Below, piece by piece: positions 23,498 through 32,878 of a stretch of DNA of 64,000 nt (the first letter of the stretch is position 1; each line of letters begins with the position of its first letter). The translations under genes and the position numbers were made by a program. Location: contig NZ_MAYT01000001.1 in assembly GCF_001685015.1 (NCBI RefSeq), positions 511,227-575,226 on the forward strand, written 5' to 3'. The notes beneath the pieces are model-generated. The model saw only the letters and a program-made list of their open reading frames with translations. It had not been told where the DNA came from and searched no databases. Origin of the DNA: Pseudobacillus wudalianchiensis. GTDB lineage: Bacteria; Bacillota; Bacilli; Bacillales; Domibacillaceae.

Positions 23498-24962
23498 GAA
23501 GGACCAAGAGCTTATTTTCGAATTGTCTCAACCAGGGCGGATTGGCTATAGTCTGCCTGAATTAGATGTACCAGAAGCAGATTTGTCTGTCCTTTTGCCT
23601 GCAGGATATTTACGTGAGGAAGAGCCGGAACTTCCGGAAGTCTCTGAACTTGATATTATGCGTCATTACACAGCGCTATCAAATAGAAACCATGGTGTGG
23701 ATTCTGGATTTTATCCGCTTGGTTCTTGTACGATGAAATACAACCCGAAAATTAATGAAGACGTTGCTCGTTTTGAAGGTTTTGCTCATGTGCATCCCCT
23801 TCAACAAGAAGAAACTGTACAAGGAGCAATGGAGTTATTGTACGACCTTCAAGAGCATTTAAAAGAAATTACAGGCATGGATGAAGTGACATTACAGCCA
23901 GCAGCAGGAGCTCAGGGTGAGTGGACGGGATTAATGATGATTCGTGCTTACCATGAAGAAAACGGGGACTTTAATCGTACAAAAGTAATTGTACCGGATT
24001 CTGCTCACGGTACAAACCCAGCCTCTGCTACAGTTGCCGGCTTTGAAACGGTAACGGTGAAGTCTGGGGAAGACGGCTTAGTAGATTTAGAAGATTTAAG
24101 ACGGGTAGCGGATGAGACAACTGCAGCGCTCATGCTGACAAATCCAAATACACTTGGCTTATTTGAAGAAAATATTTTAGAAATCGCTGAAATTATTCAC
24201 GGTGTCGGCGGCAAGGTGTATTATGACGGCGCCAACTTAAATGCCGTTATGTCAAAAGCCCGTCCTGGGGATATGGGATTTGATGTGGTTCACTTAAATC
24301 TCCATAAAACATTTACGGGTCCTCACGGCGGCGGCGGACCGGGTTCTGGTCCAGTCGGCGTGAAGAAGGATTTAATTCCTTACTTGCCAAAACCGGTTCT
24401 AGTGAAAGAAGAAGGCGTCTATCGTTTCGATTATAACCGCCCGCAGTCCATTGGCCGCGTAAAACCGTTTTACGGAAACTTTGGCATTAATGTTCGCGCT
24501 TATACGTATATCCGCTCAATGGGCCCAGACGGCTTAAAAGCGGTAACAGAATATGCGGTATTAAACGCTAACTATATGATGCGCAGACTTGCTCCTTATT
24601 TTGACTTGCCGTTTAACCGTCATTGTAAGCACGAATTTGTACTCAGCGGAAAACGCCAGAAAAAGCTTGGGGTGCGTACGCTTGACATTGCTAAGCGTCT
24701 GTTAGACTTCGGTTTCCATCCACCTACAATTTACTTCCCATTAAATGTGGAAGAATGTATTATGATCGAACCGACTGAAACAGAGTCGAAAGAAACGCTA
24801 GATGCTTTCATTGACGTTATGATTCAAATTGCGAAGGAAGCAGAAGCTAACCCAGAAATCGTTCAAGAAGCGCCGCATACAACCGTCATTGGCCGTCTTG
24901 ATGAAACAGCAGCAGCTCGTAAGCCAGTTCTTCGTTACGAGCGGGAATTGCAGAACGCTTAA
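23490..24962 (+). CDS. gcvPB: Glycine dehydrogenase, subunit 2 (P protein C-half)
   Basis: This half carries the cofactor: the PLP-binding lysine is in [20 protein letters not shown]. It decarboxylates glycine and passes the aminomethyl group to the H-protein lipoyl arm. The frame is open earlier, but the ATG at 23490 follows TTGGGGGA and gives 490 residues, the usual length. It ends the gcv operon before the terminator at 24976. Confidence 0.95.
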   Translation: MNKKDQELIFELSQPGRIGYSLPELDVPEADLSVLLPAGYLREEEPELPEVSELDIMRHYTALSNRNHGVDSGFYPLGSCTMKYNPKINEDVARFEGFAHVHPLQQEETVQGAMELLYDLQEHLKEITGMDEVTLQPAAGAQGEWTGLMMIRAYHEENGDFNRTKVIVPDSAHGTNPASATVAGFETVTVKSGEDGLVDLEDLRRVADETTAALMLTNPNTLGLFEENILEIAEIIHGVGGKVYYDGANLNAVMSKARPGDMGFDVVHLNLHKTFTGPHGGGGPGSGPVGVKKDLIPYLPKPVLVKEEGVYRFDYNRPQSIGRVKPFYGNFGINVRAYTYIRSMGPDGLKAVTEYAVLNANYMMRRLAPYFDLPFNRHCKHEFVLSGKRQKKLGVRTLDIAKRLLDFGFHPPTIYFPLNVEECIMIEPTETESKETLDAFIDVMIQIAKEAEANPEIVQEAPHTTVIGRLDETAAARKPVLRYERELQNA

Positions 24963-24975
24963 ATGTTTACAATAG

Positions 24976-25004
24976 AAAAACTGCCTCGGAGGAGGCAGTT
25001 TTTT
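24976..25004. terminator. Terminator between gcvPB and yqhL
   Basis: AAAAACTGCCTC (24976-24987) pairs with GAGGCAGTTTTT (24992-25003). The T and A tracts let it serve both convergent genes; the yqhL stop overlaps its last bases. Confidence 0.85.
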
Positions 25005-25377
25005 ACTTGCTTTTTACTTTTCCAGTCCAGCCTTTGAACCCGCCTTGTAAGTGATATAAATCGCGGTAGCCTTTTTTGTACAATGTTTGAGCAGCTCTGC
25101 CGCTGCGCAGGCCGCTTTGGCAATACAGATACACGGGCTTGTCCGGACGAATTTCCTTCATGCGCGTTTTCATTTGTGTAAGCGGAATGTTGCGTGCGCC
25201 TAAAATGTGACCCGCTTCAAATTCGTTCGGTTCACGGACATCAATGAGCTGAGCTTTGCGGTACCCTTTAATGAACTCTTCCTGGGAGAGCGATTTGACC
25301 GCTTTTTTCTGGGAAAAATACATATATAAAGTATACAGAATGATGGCGCCTAAAATGGCAGCTATTGTATAAAGCAA
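25003..25377 (-). CDS. yqhL: YqhL, membrane-anchored rhodanese
   Basis: A single N-terminal helix (LYTIAAILGAIILYTLYMYF) anchors a rhodanese domain. The active-site loop is YCQSGLRSGRAA, with the catalytic Cys of the CxSGxRS type, and the domain's entry motif LIDVREPNEFEAGHI is present. Such proteins transfer sulfane sulfur; the partner is unknown. I prefer the TTG at 25377, six bases after GGGGTG, over the GTG at 25386 that lies in the ribosome site itself. It is monocistronic. Confidence 0.85.
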   Translation of the reverse strand: MLYTIAAILGAIILYTLYMYFSQKKAVKSLSQEEFIKGYRKAQLIDVREPNEFEAGHILGARNIPLTQMKTRMKEIRPDKPVYLYCQSGLRSGRAAQTLYKKGYRDLYHLQGGFKGWTGKVKSK

Positions 25378-25534
25378 TGGATACACCCCTTCCTAGTAAA
25401 CATGCACTGATTTCTATTATAAACGTGGCTGCGGGAAGAATCAAAAGAAATAAACGAGCGATAACTCTTTGTTTTTGTCTCTGCTTTTGATACACTAAGT
25501 GGGTGAATTTATCATGAAAAAGGCGGCAATCACC

Positions 25535-26371
25535 ATGAAAAAAGAGATTTGGAGATTTGTTGATTCCGGCCGGCAGACGGCAGAATTCAATATGGCAATG
25601 GATGAGGCGCTATTAGAATGGCATAGCGAAGGAAAGATCCCGCCTGTGATTCGTTTCTACGGCTGGGAACCAGCAGCGTTGTCAATTGGGTATTTTCAAA
25701 AAGCAACAAAGGAAATTGATTTGGAGGCTGTTAAACGGCATGGTCTTGGCTTTGTCCGCCGTCCAACTGGCGGTAGAGGCGTGCTTCATGAACATGAGTT
25801 AACGTATAGTGTCATCGTTACGGAGGAGCATCCAAATATGCCAGCAGGGGTGACAGAGGCATACAGAGTGATATCTGAGGGAATCTTAAAAGGGTTCCAT
25901 CACCTTGGTCTAGAGGCTTATTTTGCAGTTCCGCGGACAGAAGAGGAGAAAGACAGCTTGAAAAACCCGCGCTCATCTGTTTGTTTTGATGCGCCAAGCT
26001 GGTACGAACTCGTCGTTGAAGGCCGAAAAGTAGCAGGAAGTGCCCAGACGAGACAAAAAGGTGTTATTTTGCAGCACGGCTCCATCTTGTTGGATCTAGA
26101 TGAAGATAAGCTGTTCAGTTTATTTACATACTCGAATGAACGGGTAAAAGAGAGAATGCAGCGGGCATTTAAAAATAAAGCCGTTGCCATTAACGATATT
26201 AGCCCAAATAGAGTGACTTATGATATGGCAGGCGAAGCATTCAGAAAAGGGTTTGAGGAAGGTCTTGGAATTGAGCTTGAACCGTATGAATTTACGGCAG
26301 AAGAACTAGCCTACATTGAGCGGCTTGCGAAAGAAAAATACGCTTCAGATGAATGGAATTTTAAAAGATGA
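25535..26371 (+). CDS. lipM: Octanoyltransferase LipM
   Basis: LipM moves octanoate from acyl carrier protein to the H protein of the glycine cleavage system, the first step of lipoate assembly in Bacillus. The catalytic Cys150 is in [11 protein letters not shown] and the conserved Lys165 in [21 protein letters not shown] is the substrate loop. Starting at the ATG of 25535, after AAGGCGG, gives 278 residues, the family length; the frame is open from 25499. Its place next to the gcv operon fits the shared need for lipoyl-H protein. Confidence 0.93.
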   Translation: MKKEIWRFVDSGRQTAEFNMAMDEALLEWHSEGKIPPVIRFYGWEPAALSIGYFQKATKEIDLEAVKRHGLGFVRRPTGGRGVLHEHELTYSVIVTEEHPNMPAGVTEAYRVISEGILKGFHHLGLEAYFAVPRTEEEKDSLKNPRSSVCFDAPSWYELVVEGRKVAGSAQTRQKGVILQHGSILLDLDEDKLFSLFTYSNERVKERMQRAFKNKAVAINDISPNRVTYDMAGEAFRKGFEEGLGIELEPYEFTAEELAYIERLAKEKYASDEWNFKR

Positions 26372-26382
26372 ATCATCAAGCG

Positions 26383-26420
26383 AAAGAGAAGCTAGCCTTT
26401 AGGCTTGTTCTCTTTTTTTG
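26383..26420 (+). terminator. Terminator after lipM
   Basis: AAGAGAA plus AGCCT pairs with AGGCTTGTTCTC, followed by seven T. Confidence 0.75.
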
Positions 26421-26538
26421 CGGAAAAAAGAAGAAAGCTACGTGAAGGCCGAGCACGAAAAATTTTCTTGTATTGGTAATATCGTTGTTTTCCCTAGTTT
26501 GATCGCGTTTTTATGTCGGAAGGCGGTCGTTTGTCAGC

Positions 26539-26574
26539 TTGACAAAAAAATGTTTTTAACTCAATATATAGTAA
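26539..26574 (+). promoter_or_regulatory. nrdJ promoter region with NrdR box 1
   Basis: A consensus -35 TTGACA lies at 26539-26544. The -10 region must fall in the AT-rich CAATATATAGT that follows. The NrdR-type box ACTCAATATATAGTAA (26559-26574) covers that -10, so bound repressor would block RNA polymerase. Confidence 0.6.
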
Positions 26575-26591
26575 TGTATCAAGAAAAACAA

Positions 26592-26607
26592 ACACAATAT
26601 ATTGTGT
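26592..26607 (+). promoter_or_regulatory. NrdR box 2
   Basis: ACACAATATATTGTGT is a perfect 16-bp palindrome and fits the known NrdR consensus. It lies 33 bp, about three helical turns, after box 1, the paired arrangement typical of NrdR targets. NrdR represses ribonucleotide reductase genes when dATP is plentiful. Confidence 0.85.
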
Positions 26608-26688
26608 TTGTTGAGTTTTTAGTCAGAATACATGGGTATAGAATGTTTAAATGACTGTGAAATATGTAGAAGAAAAGGAGCTGTGATT

Positions 26689-29250
26689 ATGTCTGTTGCG
26701 TCACAAAAGAATATGTCCCTCAACATTGACAGATTGAACAAAGACATCAGCGTCTTCCCTCAAGTTCATCCTGTCACCCCTGATATGAAAATCACTCACA
26801 AAGGGGTTTCACGTCTTGTTATGATCGACCGCTATTCGTTTAAAGACACAGAGAAAGTCACGTTAACGGAAGGCGATTTTGTTGTGTTAACGATTAAAGA
26901 GGATCCGAAGTTTCCAGCGAGAGGTGTTGGCTTTATTACCAGCATTGACTGGCAGGAGAAAAAAGCCGAAGTACTTGTGGATGAAGAATTCCGCGGTGCA
27001 TTAGATGATGCGGAAGAACAAGAAACAGGCCTTATCCGCCGTCCTCTTGATGTGATTGAAAAGCCTCTAGAAATTTACTACGAGCAAATTGCTAAACGAA
27101 ACGCAACAGGCCTCGCTTCTGTAGAAAAAACGGAAGAAAAGCGTAAAGAGTGGTTCGAGAAATTTTATCAAGAGCTTGTGAACTTAAACTTTATTCCAGC
27201 GGGACGCGTTCTTTATGGAGCAGGAGCACAGACGGATGTAACGTATTTTAACTGTTACGTTATGCCATTCGTTCCTGATTCACGCGAAGGCATTTCTGAA
27301 CATCGCAAGCAAGTGATGGAAATTATGAGCCGCGGCGGCGGTGTTGGCACGAACGGTTCTACCCTTCGCCCACGCAACACACTCGCTAAAGGCGTCAACG
27401 GAAAATCATCCGGATCCGTTTCCTGGCTTGATGACATTGCGAAATTAACGCATCTTGTTGAGCAGGGTGGATCTAGACGTGGTGCCCAAATGATCATGCT
27501 AGCGGACTGGCATCCAGATATCGTAGAATTTATCATTTCCAAAATGCAAAACCCGCGTATTTTACGCTATTTGCTTGAAAATACAGAAGATGAACAAATC
27601 AAAAAAGCGGCGAAGGACAAGCTGAACTTCAAGCCGCTCACTGAACGCGAAGAAGCCATGTATCAAGGAGTGGTAAATTACAAAAACATTCCGGGCTACG
27701 GCGGTTTCAGCGCTGAAATTATTAAAGAAGCAGAAGAGAAGTTAAGAACAGGCGGAACGTACACAGTTCATAATCCTGAGTTTTTAACAGGTGCTAATAT
27801 TTCTATCTGCTTAACGAAAGAGTTCATGGAAGCGGTCGAGAAAGACGCGGACTATGAATTGCGTTTTCCGGCTGTTGAAGCGTACAGCAAAGAAGAGATG
27901 GCCTATTATAACGAAAACTGGCACAAAGTCGGCGATGTACGGGAGTGGAAAAAGCAAGGACATGCCGTGCGTACATACCGTAAGATCAAGGCGCGTGAAT
28001 TGTGGAACTTGATCAACATTTGTGCGACCTACTCTGCTGAACCAGGTATTTTCTTTATTGATAATGCGAATGACATGACGAATGCAAAAGCATACGGCCA
28101 GCAGGTTGTAGCAACGAATCCGTGTGGAGAGCAGCCTCTCGCACCATTTTCTGTCTGTAACTTGGCTGCTGTTAACCTGGCAGAAATGGCAGATAAAGAA
28201 ACAAAAACGGTTAATTTTGAAAAGCTGAAAGAAACAGTCCGTACAGGGGTAAGAATGCAGGATAATGTTATCGATGCAACGCCTTACTTCCTGGAAGAAA
28301 ATAAAAAGCAGGCACTCGGTGAACGCCGTGTCGGTCTTGGGGTAATGGGTCTTGCTGATCTATTAATTTACTGTGAGAAAGAATACGGTTCGCCTGAAGG
28401 TAACGAACTAGTAGACAAAGTGTTTGAAACGATTGCGACAACAGCGTACAGAGCTTCTGTGGAACTGGCAAAAGAAAAAGGCAGCTTCCCATTCCTTGAA
28501 GGAGAAACAGAGGAAGAGACTAATCGTTTGCGCCAGGCATTCATTGAAACAGGTTATATGAAGAAAATGCCGGAAGATGTTCGCGAGTCGATTATTGAAA
28601 ACGGCATTCGCAACTCTCATCTCTTAACTGTGGCGCCAACGGGATCCACTGGAACGATGGTTGGAGTATCTACCGGTTTAGAGCCTTACTTCTCCTTCAC
28701 GTACTACCGCAGTGGACGTTTAGGGAAATTTATTGAAGTGAAGGCAGACATCGTAAAAGAATATTTGGATCGTCATCCAGAGGCAGATCCGAACCAATTA
28801 CCGGAATGGTTTGTAACGGCGATGAGCCTTGCCCCTGAAGCGCATGCTGATGTTCAGTGTGTAATCCAGCGCTGGATTGACAGCTCCATTTCGAAAACGG
28901 TAAACGCTCCGCGCGGCTACACAGTGGAGCAAGTAGAAAAAGTGTACGAGCGTCTTTACAAAGGCGGCGCTAAAGGCGGCACCGTATACGTAGACGGCAG
29001 CCGTGACTCTCAGGTCTTGACATTAAAAGCAGAAGAAAATAGCTTTGATGAACAAGAAGAATCAAAACCGAAAGAACATGAGAACCATGTCGTGCTCGTG
29101 GATACGATTCAAGAAATCCGCTCGACCAATGTAACGATCGGCAGTGAAGTAGGAAATACTTGTCCTGTTTGCCGCAAAGGAACAGTAGAAGAAATGGGCG
29201 GCTGCAATACATGCACAAACTGTGGCGCTCAGCTTAAATGCGGTCTATAA
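26689..29250 (+). CDS. nrdJ: Class II (B12-dependent) ribonucleotide reductase
   Basis: It reduces ribonucleotides to deoxyribonucleotides using adenosylcobalamin, so it works with or without oxygen. Family motifs: FNCYVMPF, GGGVGTNGSTLRP, the NPCGE active-site motif, and APTGSTGTMVGVSTGLEP. The C-terminus holds a four-cysteine cluster (CPVC and CNTCTNC) and a final CGL that likely shuttles electrons. The ATG at 26689 follows AAAGGAG, giving 853 residues. It is a single gene under two NrdR boxes, inserted between lipM and yqhO relative to B. subtilis, which uses the iron/manganese-dependent NrdEF instead. Confidence 0.93.
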   Translation: MSVASQKNMSLNIDRLNKDISVFPQVHPVTPDMKITHKGVSRLVMIDRYSFKDTEKVTLTEGDFVVLTIKEDPKFPARGVGFITSIDWQEKKAEVLVDEEFRGALDDAEEQETGLIRRPLDVIEKPLEIYYEQIAKRNATGLASVEKTEEKRKEWFEKFYQELVNLNFIPAGRVLYGAGAQTDVTYFNCYVMPFVPDSREGISEHRKQVMEIMSRGGGVGTNGSTLRPRNTLAKGVNGKSSGSVSWLDDIAKLTHLVEQGGSRRGAQMIMLADWHPDIVEFIISKMQNPRILRYLLENTEDEQIKKAAKDKLNFKPLTEREEAMYQGVVNYKNIPGYGGFSAEIIKEAEEKLRTGGTYTVHNPEFLTGANISICLTKEFMEAVEKDADYELRFPAVEAYSKEEMAYYNENWHKVGDVREWKKQGHAVRTYRKIKARELWNLINICATYSAEPGIFFIDNANDMTNAKAYGQQVVATNPCGEQPLAPFSVCNLAAVNLAEMADKETKTVNFEKLKETVRTGVRMQDNVIDATPYFLEENKKQALGERRVGLGVMGLADLLIYCEKEYGSPEGNELVDKVFETIATTAYRASVELAKEKGSFPFLEGETEEETNRLRQAFIETGYMKKMPEDVRESIIENGIRNSHLLTVAPTGSTGTMVGVSTGLEPYFSFTYYRSGRLGKFIEVKADIVKEYLDRHPEADPNQLPEWFVTAMSLAPEAHADVQCVIQRWIDSSISKTVNAPRGYTVEQVEKVYERLYKGGAKGGTVYVDGSRDSQVLTLKAEENSFDEQEESKPKEHENHVVLVDTIQEIRSTNVTIGSEVGNTCPVCRKGTVEEMGGCNTCTNCGAQLKCGL

Positions 29251-29270
29251 AAAGTAAACATTTCCTATAT

Positions 29271-29306
29271 AACAGCTCCCGGAAGTCAATCCGGGGGCTG
29301 TTTTTT
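29271..29306 (+). terminator. Terminator after nrdJ
   Basis: AACAGCTCCCGGA (29271-29283) pairs with TCCGGGGGCTGTT (29290-29302), followed by six T. Confidence 0.85.
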
Positions 29307-29480
29307 ATAGTTTTAGTACAAATTTTTCTAGAGTGGATCATAAGTGAAAAACATAGCACTCGTTCCCTGAACGCGGAGAAAAATACAGTTCACCTCCCCT
29401 CAACTTGTAAGATTTTCGTCTAGGCCAAGCTTTCTCTGATTACACATATAAGAAGAAAGGGAGAGAGGAGAGAAAAGGAC

Positions 29481-30353
29481 ATGTATATTGACGGGGTTTT
29501 TTCCGGGGGAGGGATTAAAGGCTTTGCTCTTATTGGCGCCTATGAGGCCATTGAAAGTAGAGGATTAAGATTTGCGAGATTAGCAGGCACGAGCGCTGGC
29601 GCCATTATGGCGGCCTTAATCGCAGCTGGGTATACGAGCGTGGAATTAAAGAGAGTGATCAAAGAAGTAGAGGGAAAACAGCTGCTTGATGATACATTAT
29701 TTGATTTGCCATTTGTCCGGTGGTTAAAGATTTACTTCACACTTGGCTTGTATAAGGGAAAGAAGCTGGAGCAGTGGATTGATGGCTTGCTTATGCAAAA
29801 GGGGATTCGGACATTTGGCGATTTGGCACCTGAAGCATTACGGGTCGTAACGTCGGATATTACGAACGGCCGAATCCTCACATTGCCCGACGACTTGCCT
29901 TCCTACAGAATTAATCCACATACCTTTCCGATTGCTCGGGCCGTGCGGATGAGCTGCACGCTTCCTTATTTTTTCCAGCCGGTCAAACTGTCTGTGCCAC
30001 ATGGCAAGGCGCTTATATTGGACGGCGGCATGCTGAGCAATTTTCCTCTCTGGCTGTTTGATGAGGAGAAAAAGCAAAAACGGCCAGTGCTCGGTATAAA
30101 ATTAAGTACAAGAACGATGAGGATGCCGAGACAGATCAATACGGGAGCAGATCTGTTTAGCGCGATGTTTCATACGATGAAAGATGCGCACGATGCAAGA
30201 TACATTTCGAGAAGGCATGAACGAAATATCGTTTTTATTCCCGTGGAGGGTACAGCCGTGACGGATTTCGACTTATCAGACGAAAAAAAAGACGCCCTCA
30301 TTCAAGTAGGGCGCAGTTATACAGAGGCATTTTTAAAGAGATGGTGCTATTAA
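29481..30353 (+). CDS. yqhO: YqhO, patatin-like phospholipase
   Basis: A predicted lipid acyl hydrolase. The oxyanion loop GGGIKGFA, the nucleophile elbow GTSAGA (Ser in GxSxG) and the catalytic DGGMLSNFP (Asp of the dyad) are all present in order. The protein has 290 residues and no signal peptide, so it acts in the cytoplasm or at the inner membrane face. The ATG at 29481 follows AAAAGGA. It is monocistronic between two terminators. Confidence 0.88.
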   Translation: MYIDGVFSGGGIKGFALIGAYEAIESRGLRFARLAGTSAGAIMAALIAAGYTSVELKRVIKEVEGKQLLDDTLFDLPFVRWLKIYFTLGLYKGKKLEQWIDGLLMQKGIRTFGDLAPEALRVVTSDITNGRILTLPDDLPSYRINPHTFPIARAVRMSCTLPYFFQPVKLSVPHGKALILDGGMLSNFPLWLFDEEKKQKRPVLGIKLSTRTMRMPRQINTGADLFSAMFHTMKDAHDARYISRRHERNIVFIPVEGTAVTDFDLSDEKKDALIQVGRSYTEAFLKRWCY

Positions 30354-30391
30354 CAACCGGGGGTTAAGAGGACGCCCGGTTGTTTTTTTTA
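30353..30391. terminator. Terminator between yqhO and yqhP
   Basis: ACAACCGGG (30353-30361) pairs with CCCGGTTGT (30375-30383), followed by eight T. The convergent yqhP stop lies within it. Confidence 0.85.
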
Positions 30392-30726
30392 CCTTTTCTT
30401 CCGTCAATGACCTTTAAGTGATTCGCTCTTTTTCTACGGAAAGGTTTTTTCTTTTTCGAAGAAACAGATGAGGAAGAGGAAGGTTTTTGGTGCTTTTGCA
30501 GCCGTTTCTTTGATTCTTTCGCTGCTTTTGCAAACGCCTTGTCTTCTGAACCACCGCCAAGTCGCTTTTGAATGACAAGACGGTAAATAAAATAAATAAC
30601 TACAGCAGTAACCGCAAGAATAATGAGCTGCCTTGCTAAAGCTCCAGGTGAGTAAAGCAACATGGAAATTAAACCAATGGCAGCGAGTCCCATGAGTGTA
30701 TAGGCAATGACTGACCGGATTGTCAA
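30364..30726 (-). CDS. yqhP: YqhP, small membrane protein with basic tail
   Basis: Two helices (about residues 5-25 and 33-50) are followed by a strongly basic C-terminus with runs such as SKKKKPFRRKR. It matches YqhP by position and layout. The TTG at 30726 is eight bases after AGGAGG; the GTG at 30735 overlaps that ribosome site and is less likely. It lies 46 bases behind yqhQ and may be co-transcribed with it. Function unknown. Confidence 0.75.
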   Translation of the reverse strand: MTIRSVIAYTLMGLAAIGLISMLLYSPGALARQLIILAVTAVVIYFIYRLVIQKRLGGGSEDKAFAKAAKESKKRLQKHQKPSSSSSVSSKKKKPFRRKRANHLKVIDGRKGKKNNRASS

Positions 30727-30772
30727 AAAAGCCACCTCCTAACGAGCTGTTAAATAAGCTGTTATTTACATA

Positions 30773-31717
30773 TTAGACAATTTCCTCTGTACTTAATCCC
30801 TTTTTCGTGCTTTCTTCCATTTCTAGCAACTTCTCAAATGAAGCGATCGCTACTTCTACTTGATCATCTTCCGGCTCCTTCGTTGTTAAGAGCTGCAGCC
30901 ACAGGCCAGGATAACCTAAGTAACGAAGAACAGGAACATCCCGAAGTTTGTTTGTTAGCTGTAAGACTTCAAATGAGATGCCGAGAACAACGGGAATAAG
31001 AGCCACCCTGTTGAGTACCCTAACGTAAAGCGGGTCTGTTGGAACGAGCATATAAACAAAAATCCCAACAATGACTGTAAATAAAATAAAACTAGACCCA
31101 CAGCGGTAATGGAGACGTGAAGCCGCCTGCACATTTTCCACTGTTAACGGGTGCCCGCTTTCAAAGGCATTGATTACTTTATGCTCAGCTCCATGATATT
31201 GAAACACTCGTTTGATGAGTGGAGTTAAGGAGATTAAATAAATATAAACAAGCAGGAGAACCAGCTTGAAAAAGCCTTCAACTAGAATTTGCGCAAAGTC
31301 GCCTGAAAAGATGGGGCGGGTAAGTTCAGCAAGAAATACTGGAACGAGTGTAAAAATAAACTTTCCGAATAAAAAAGATAGAATACCAATAGCTGCTACA
31401 CCGAGGACCATCGTCCATTTAGATGGTTCGGCCTCGTCATTTAGTTGTCCGTCATCTTCAGGATCTACATCATACCGCTCCTGCGCAAAATTTAAATGTT
31501 TAGAACCGGTTGCGGCCGAATCGAGGATGGCAAAAATCCCCCTCAAAAAAGGAACTTTCTTTAATTTTTGTAAAACAGGTTTTGGCGTTCTTGGCAAATG
31601 AAAGAATTCGATGGAACGATCTTTCCGGCGAATGGCTGTCACCGTATGATGCTTTCCCCCAAACATGACGCCTTCTACTAGGGCCTGCCCGCCGTAAACC
31701 GGCTTTTGCTCACTCAT
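30773..31717 (-). CDS. yqhQ: YqhQ, DUF1385 membrane protein
   Basis: The 314-residue protein belongs to DUF1385, marked by YGGQALVEGVMFGG at the front, YHGAEHKVINAFE in the middle and SRLHYRCGSSFILF. About four membrane helices occupy residues 95-235, and the tail is polar. The family is widespread and conserved but of unknown function. The ATG at 31717 follows AAGAGGG. It is divergent from yqhR. Confidence 0.88.
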   Translation of the reverse strand: MSEQKPVYGGQALVEGVMFGGKHHTVTAIRRKDRSIEFFHLPRTPKPVLQKLKKVPFLRGIFAILDSAATGSKHLNFAQERYDVDPEDDGQLNDEAEPSKWTMVLGVAAIGILSFLFGKFIFTLVPVFLAELTRPIFSGDFAQILVEGFFKLVLLLVYIYLISLTPLIKRVFQYHGAEHKVINAFESGHPLTVENVQAASRLHYRCGSSFILFTVIVGIFVYMLVPTDPLYVRVLNRVALIPVVLGISFEVLQLTNKLRDVPVLRYLGYPGLWLQLLTTKEPEDDQVEVAIASFEKLLEMEESTKKGLSTEEIV

Positions 31718-31853
31718 CTTATACCCTCTTTCGTAATTAACAGATGTAAAAACCTTCTATATACATATTCTATCCCTTATTAAGCAAAAATAAAAGCTGA
31801 ATCACTTCGTAATCGTATTTTGCCTATTTTGACTCATTTTTTGGAGGTGCACA

Positions 31854-32363
31854 ATGGAAAATAGACAAGGAAAAGAACAAAAAGCTCAATTTCCTTTAAG
31901 TTATGCATTAGTGATCGGGTTGTTTGGAGGGCTCATCTGGGGAGGGCTGGCTCAATTTGCTGCTTACTTTCATTTTATGACAATAGACATTAATGCGGTC
32001 GTCAAATATGTAAATCTGCCAAAAATTCAAAGTGGCTTTTGGCGAGTAGCAGCCGGCATGATTTTCCACACGGGTGTGTCTATCCTCTTAGCCATCGTTT
32101 ATTATTTCTTGTTAAAGAAGAGCAAAACCATTTGGAGTGGTGTTCTGTTTGGGGTAGCCCTTTGGATTTTTTTATTTGTGATCATTCATCCTTTGTTAGC
32201 GAGCATTCCCTCCTGGCAAAAACTCAATGCTAACACCTTATCGACAACACTTTGTTTACTTATTCTCTACGGCTTATTTATTGGGTATTCTATTTCCTAC
32301 GGATATGAACAGCATCTCTTAAGGGAAAAGAGGTTAAATGCTTGGGAAAACGCAAACGGGTAA
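31854..32363 (+). CDS. yqhR: YqhR, membrane protein
   Basis: Four membrane helices are clear (about residues 14-37, 60-82, 88-112 and 128-147) in a 169-residue protein. It matches YqhR by position and topology. The ATG at 31854 follows TTGGAGGTG. A role is not known; in sporulating Bacillus this gene often accompanies sporulation loci. It lies ahead of aroQ with a 67-bp gap. Confidence 0.8.
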   Translation: MENRQGKEQKAQFPLSYALVIGLFGGLIWGGLAQFAAYFHFMTIDINAVVKYVNLPKIQSGFWRVAAGMIFHTGVSILLAIVYYFLLKKSKTIWSGVLFGVALWIFLFVIIHPLLASIPSWQKLNANTLSTTLCLLILYGLFIGYSISYGYEQHLLREKRLNAWENANG

Positions 32364-32430
32364 GTAGTTTTAGTTAATTTAAATATGTTAAAATATTCAT
32401 GTAACTATATTTGGGAAGCGGAGAGATTAC

Positions 32431-32862
32431 ATGAAAAACATTCTCTTACTAAACGGGCCGAATCTAAATCGGCTTGGCAAACGAGAGCCGGAAGTGTACG
32501 GTCATGAAACGCTTGAAGACTTAGAAAGCCGGATCATGGCCAAAGGAAAAGAGTTGGGCATAAGTGTCAGTGCGTTTCAATCTAATCACGAAGGGGAATT
32601 AATTGACAGACTTCACTTGGCTGCAGATGAAGAAATGGATGGTATCATTTTTAACCCGGGAGCATTTACTCATTATAGCTATGCTATTCGAGATGCGATA
32701 GCAGCGATTTCAGTTCCTGTTATTGAGGTGCATATTAGCAATATTCATAGTCGTGAGCCATTTCGGGAGCACTCTGTTATAGCGCCTGTAGCGGCTGGAC
32801 AAATTGCTGGTCTCGGTTTTATCGGGTACGAATTGGCTTTACAGGCACTTATACATAGATGA
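32431..32862 (+). CDS. aroQ: Type II 3-dehydroquinate dehydratase
   Basis: It converts 3-dehydroquinate to 3-dehydroshikimate in aromatic amino-acid synthesis. Family motifs: LLNGPNLNRLGKREPEVYG with the catalytic Tyr23 and its Arg partner, NPGAFTHYSYAIRDA, and EVHISNIHSREPFR with the catalytic His. The length (143 aa) is normal for the dodecameric type II enzyme. The ATG at 32431 follows GAAGCGGAGAG. It is 16 bases ahead of yqhT. In B. subtilis the gene was called yqhS. Confidence 0.93.
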   Translation: MKNILLLNGPNLNRLGKREPEVYGHETLEDLESRIMAKGKELGISVSAFQSNHEGELIDRLHLAADEEMDGIIFNPGAFTHYSYAIRDAIAAISVPVIEVHISNIHSREPFREHSVIAPVAAGQIAGLGFIGYELALQALIHR

Positions 32863-32878
32863 GGGAAGGGAGAAACTA

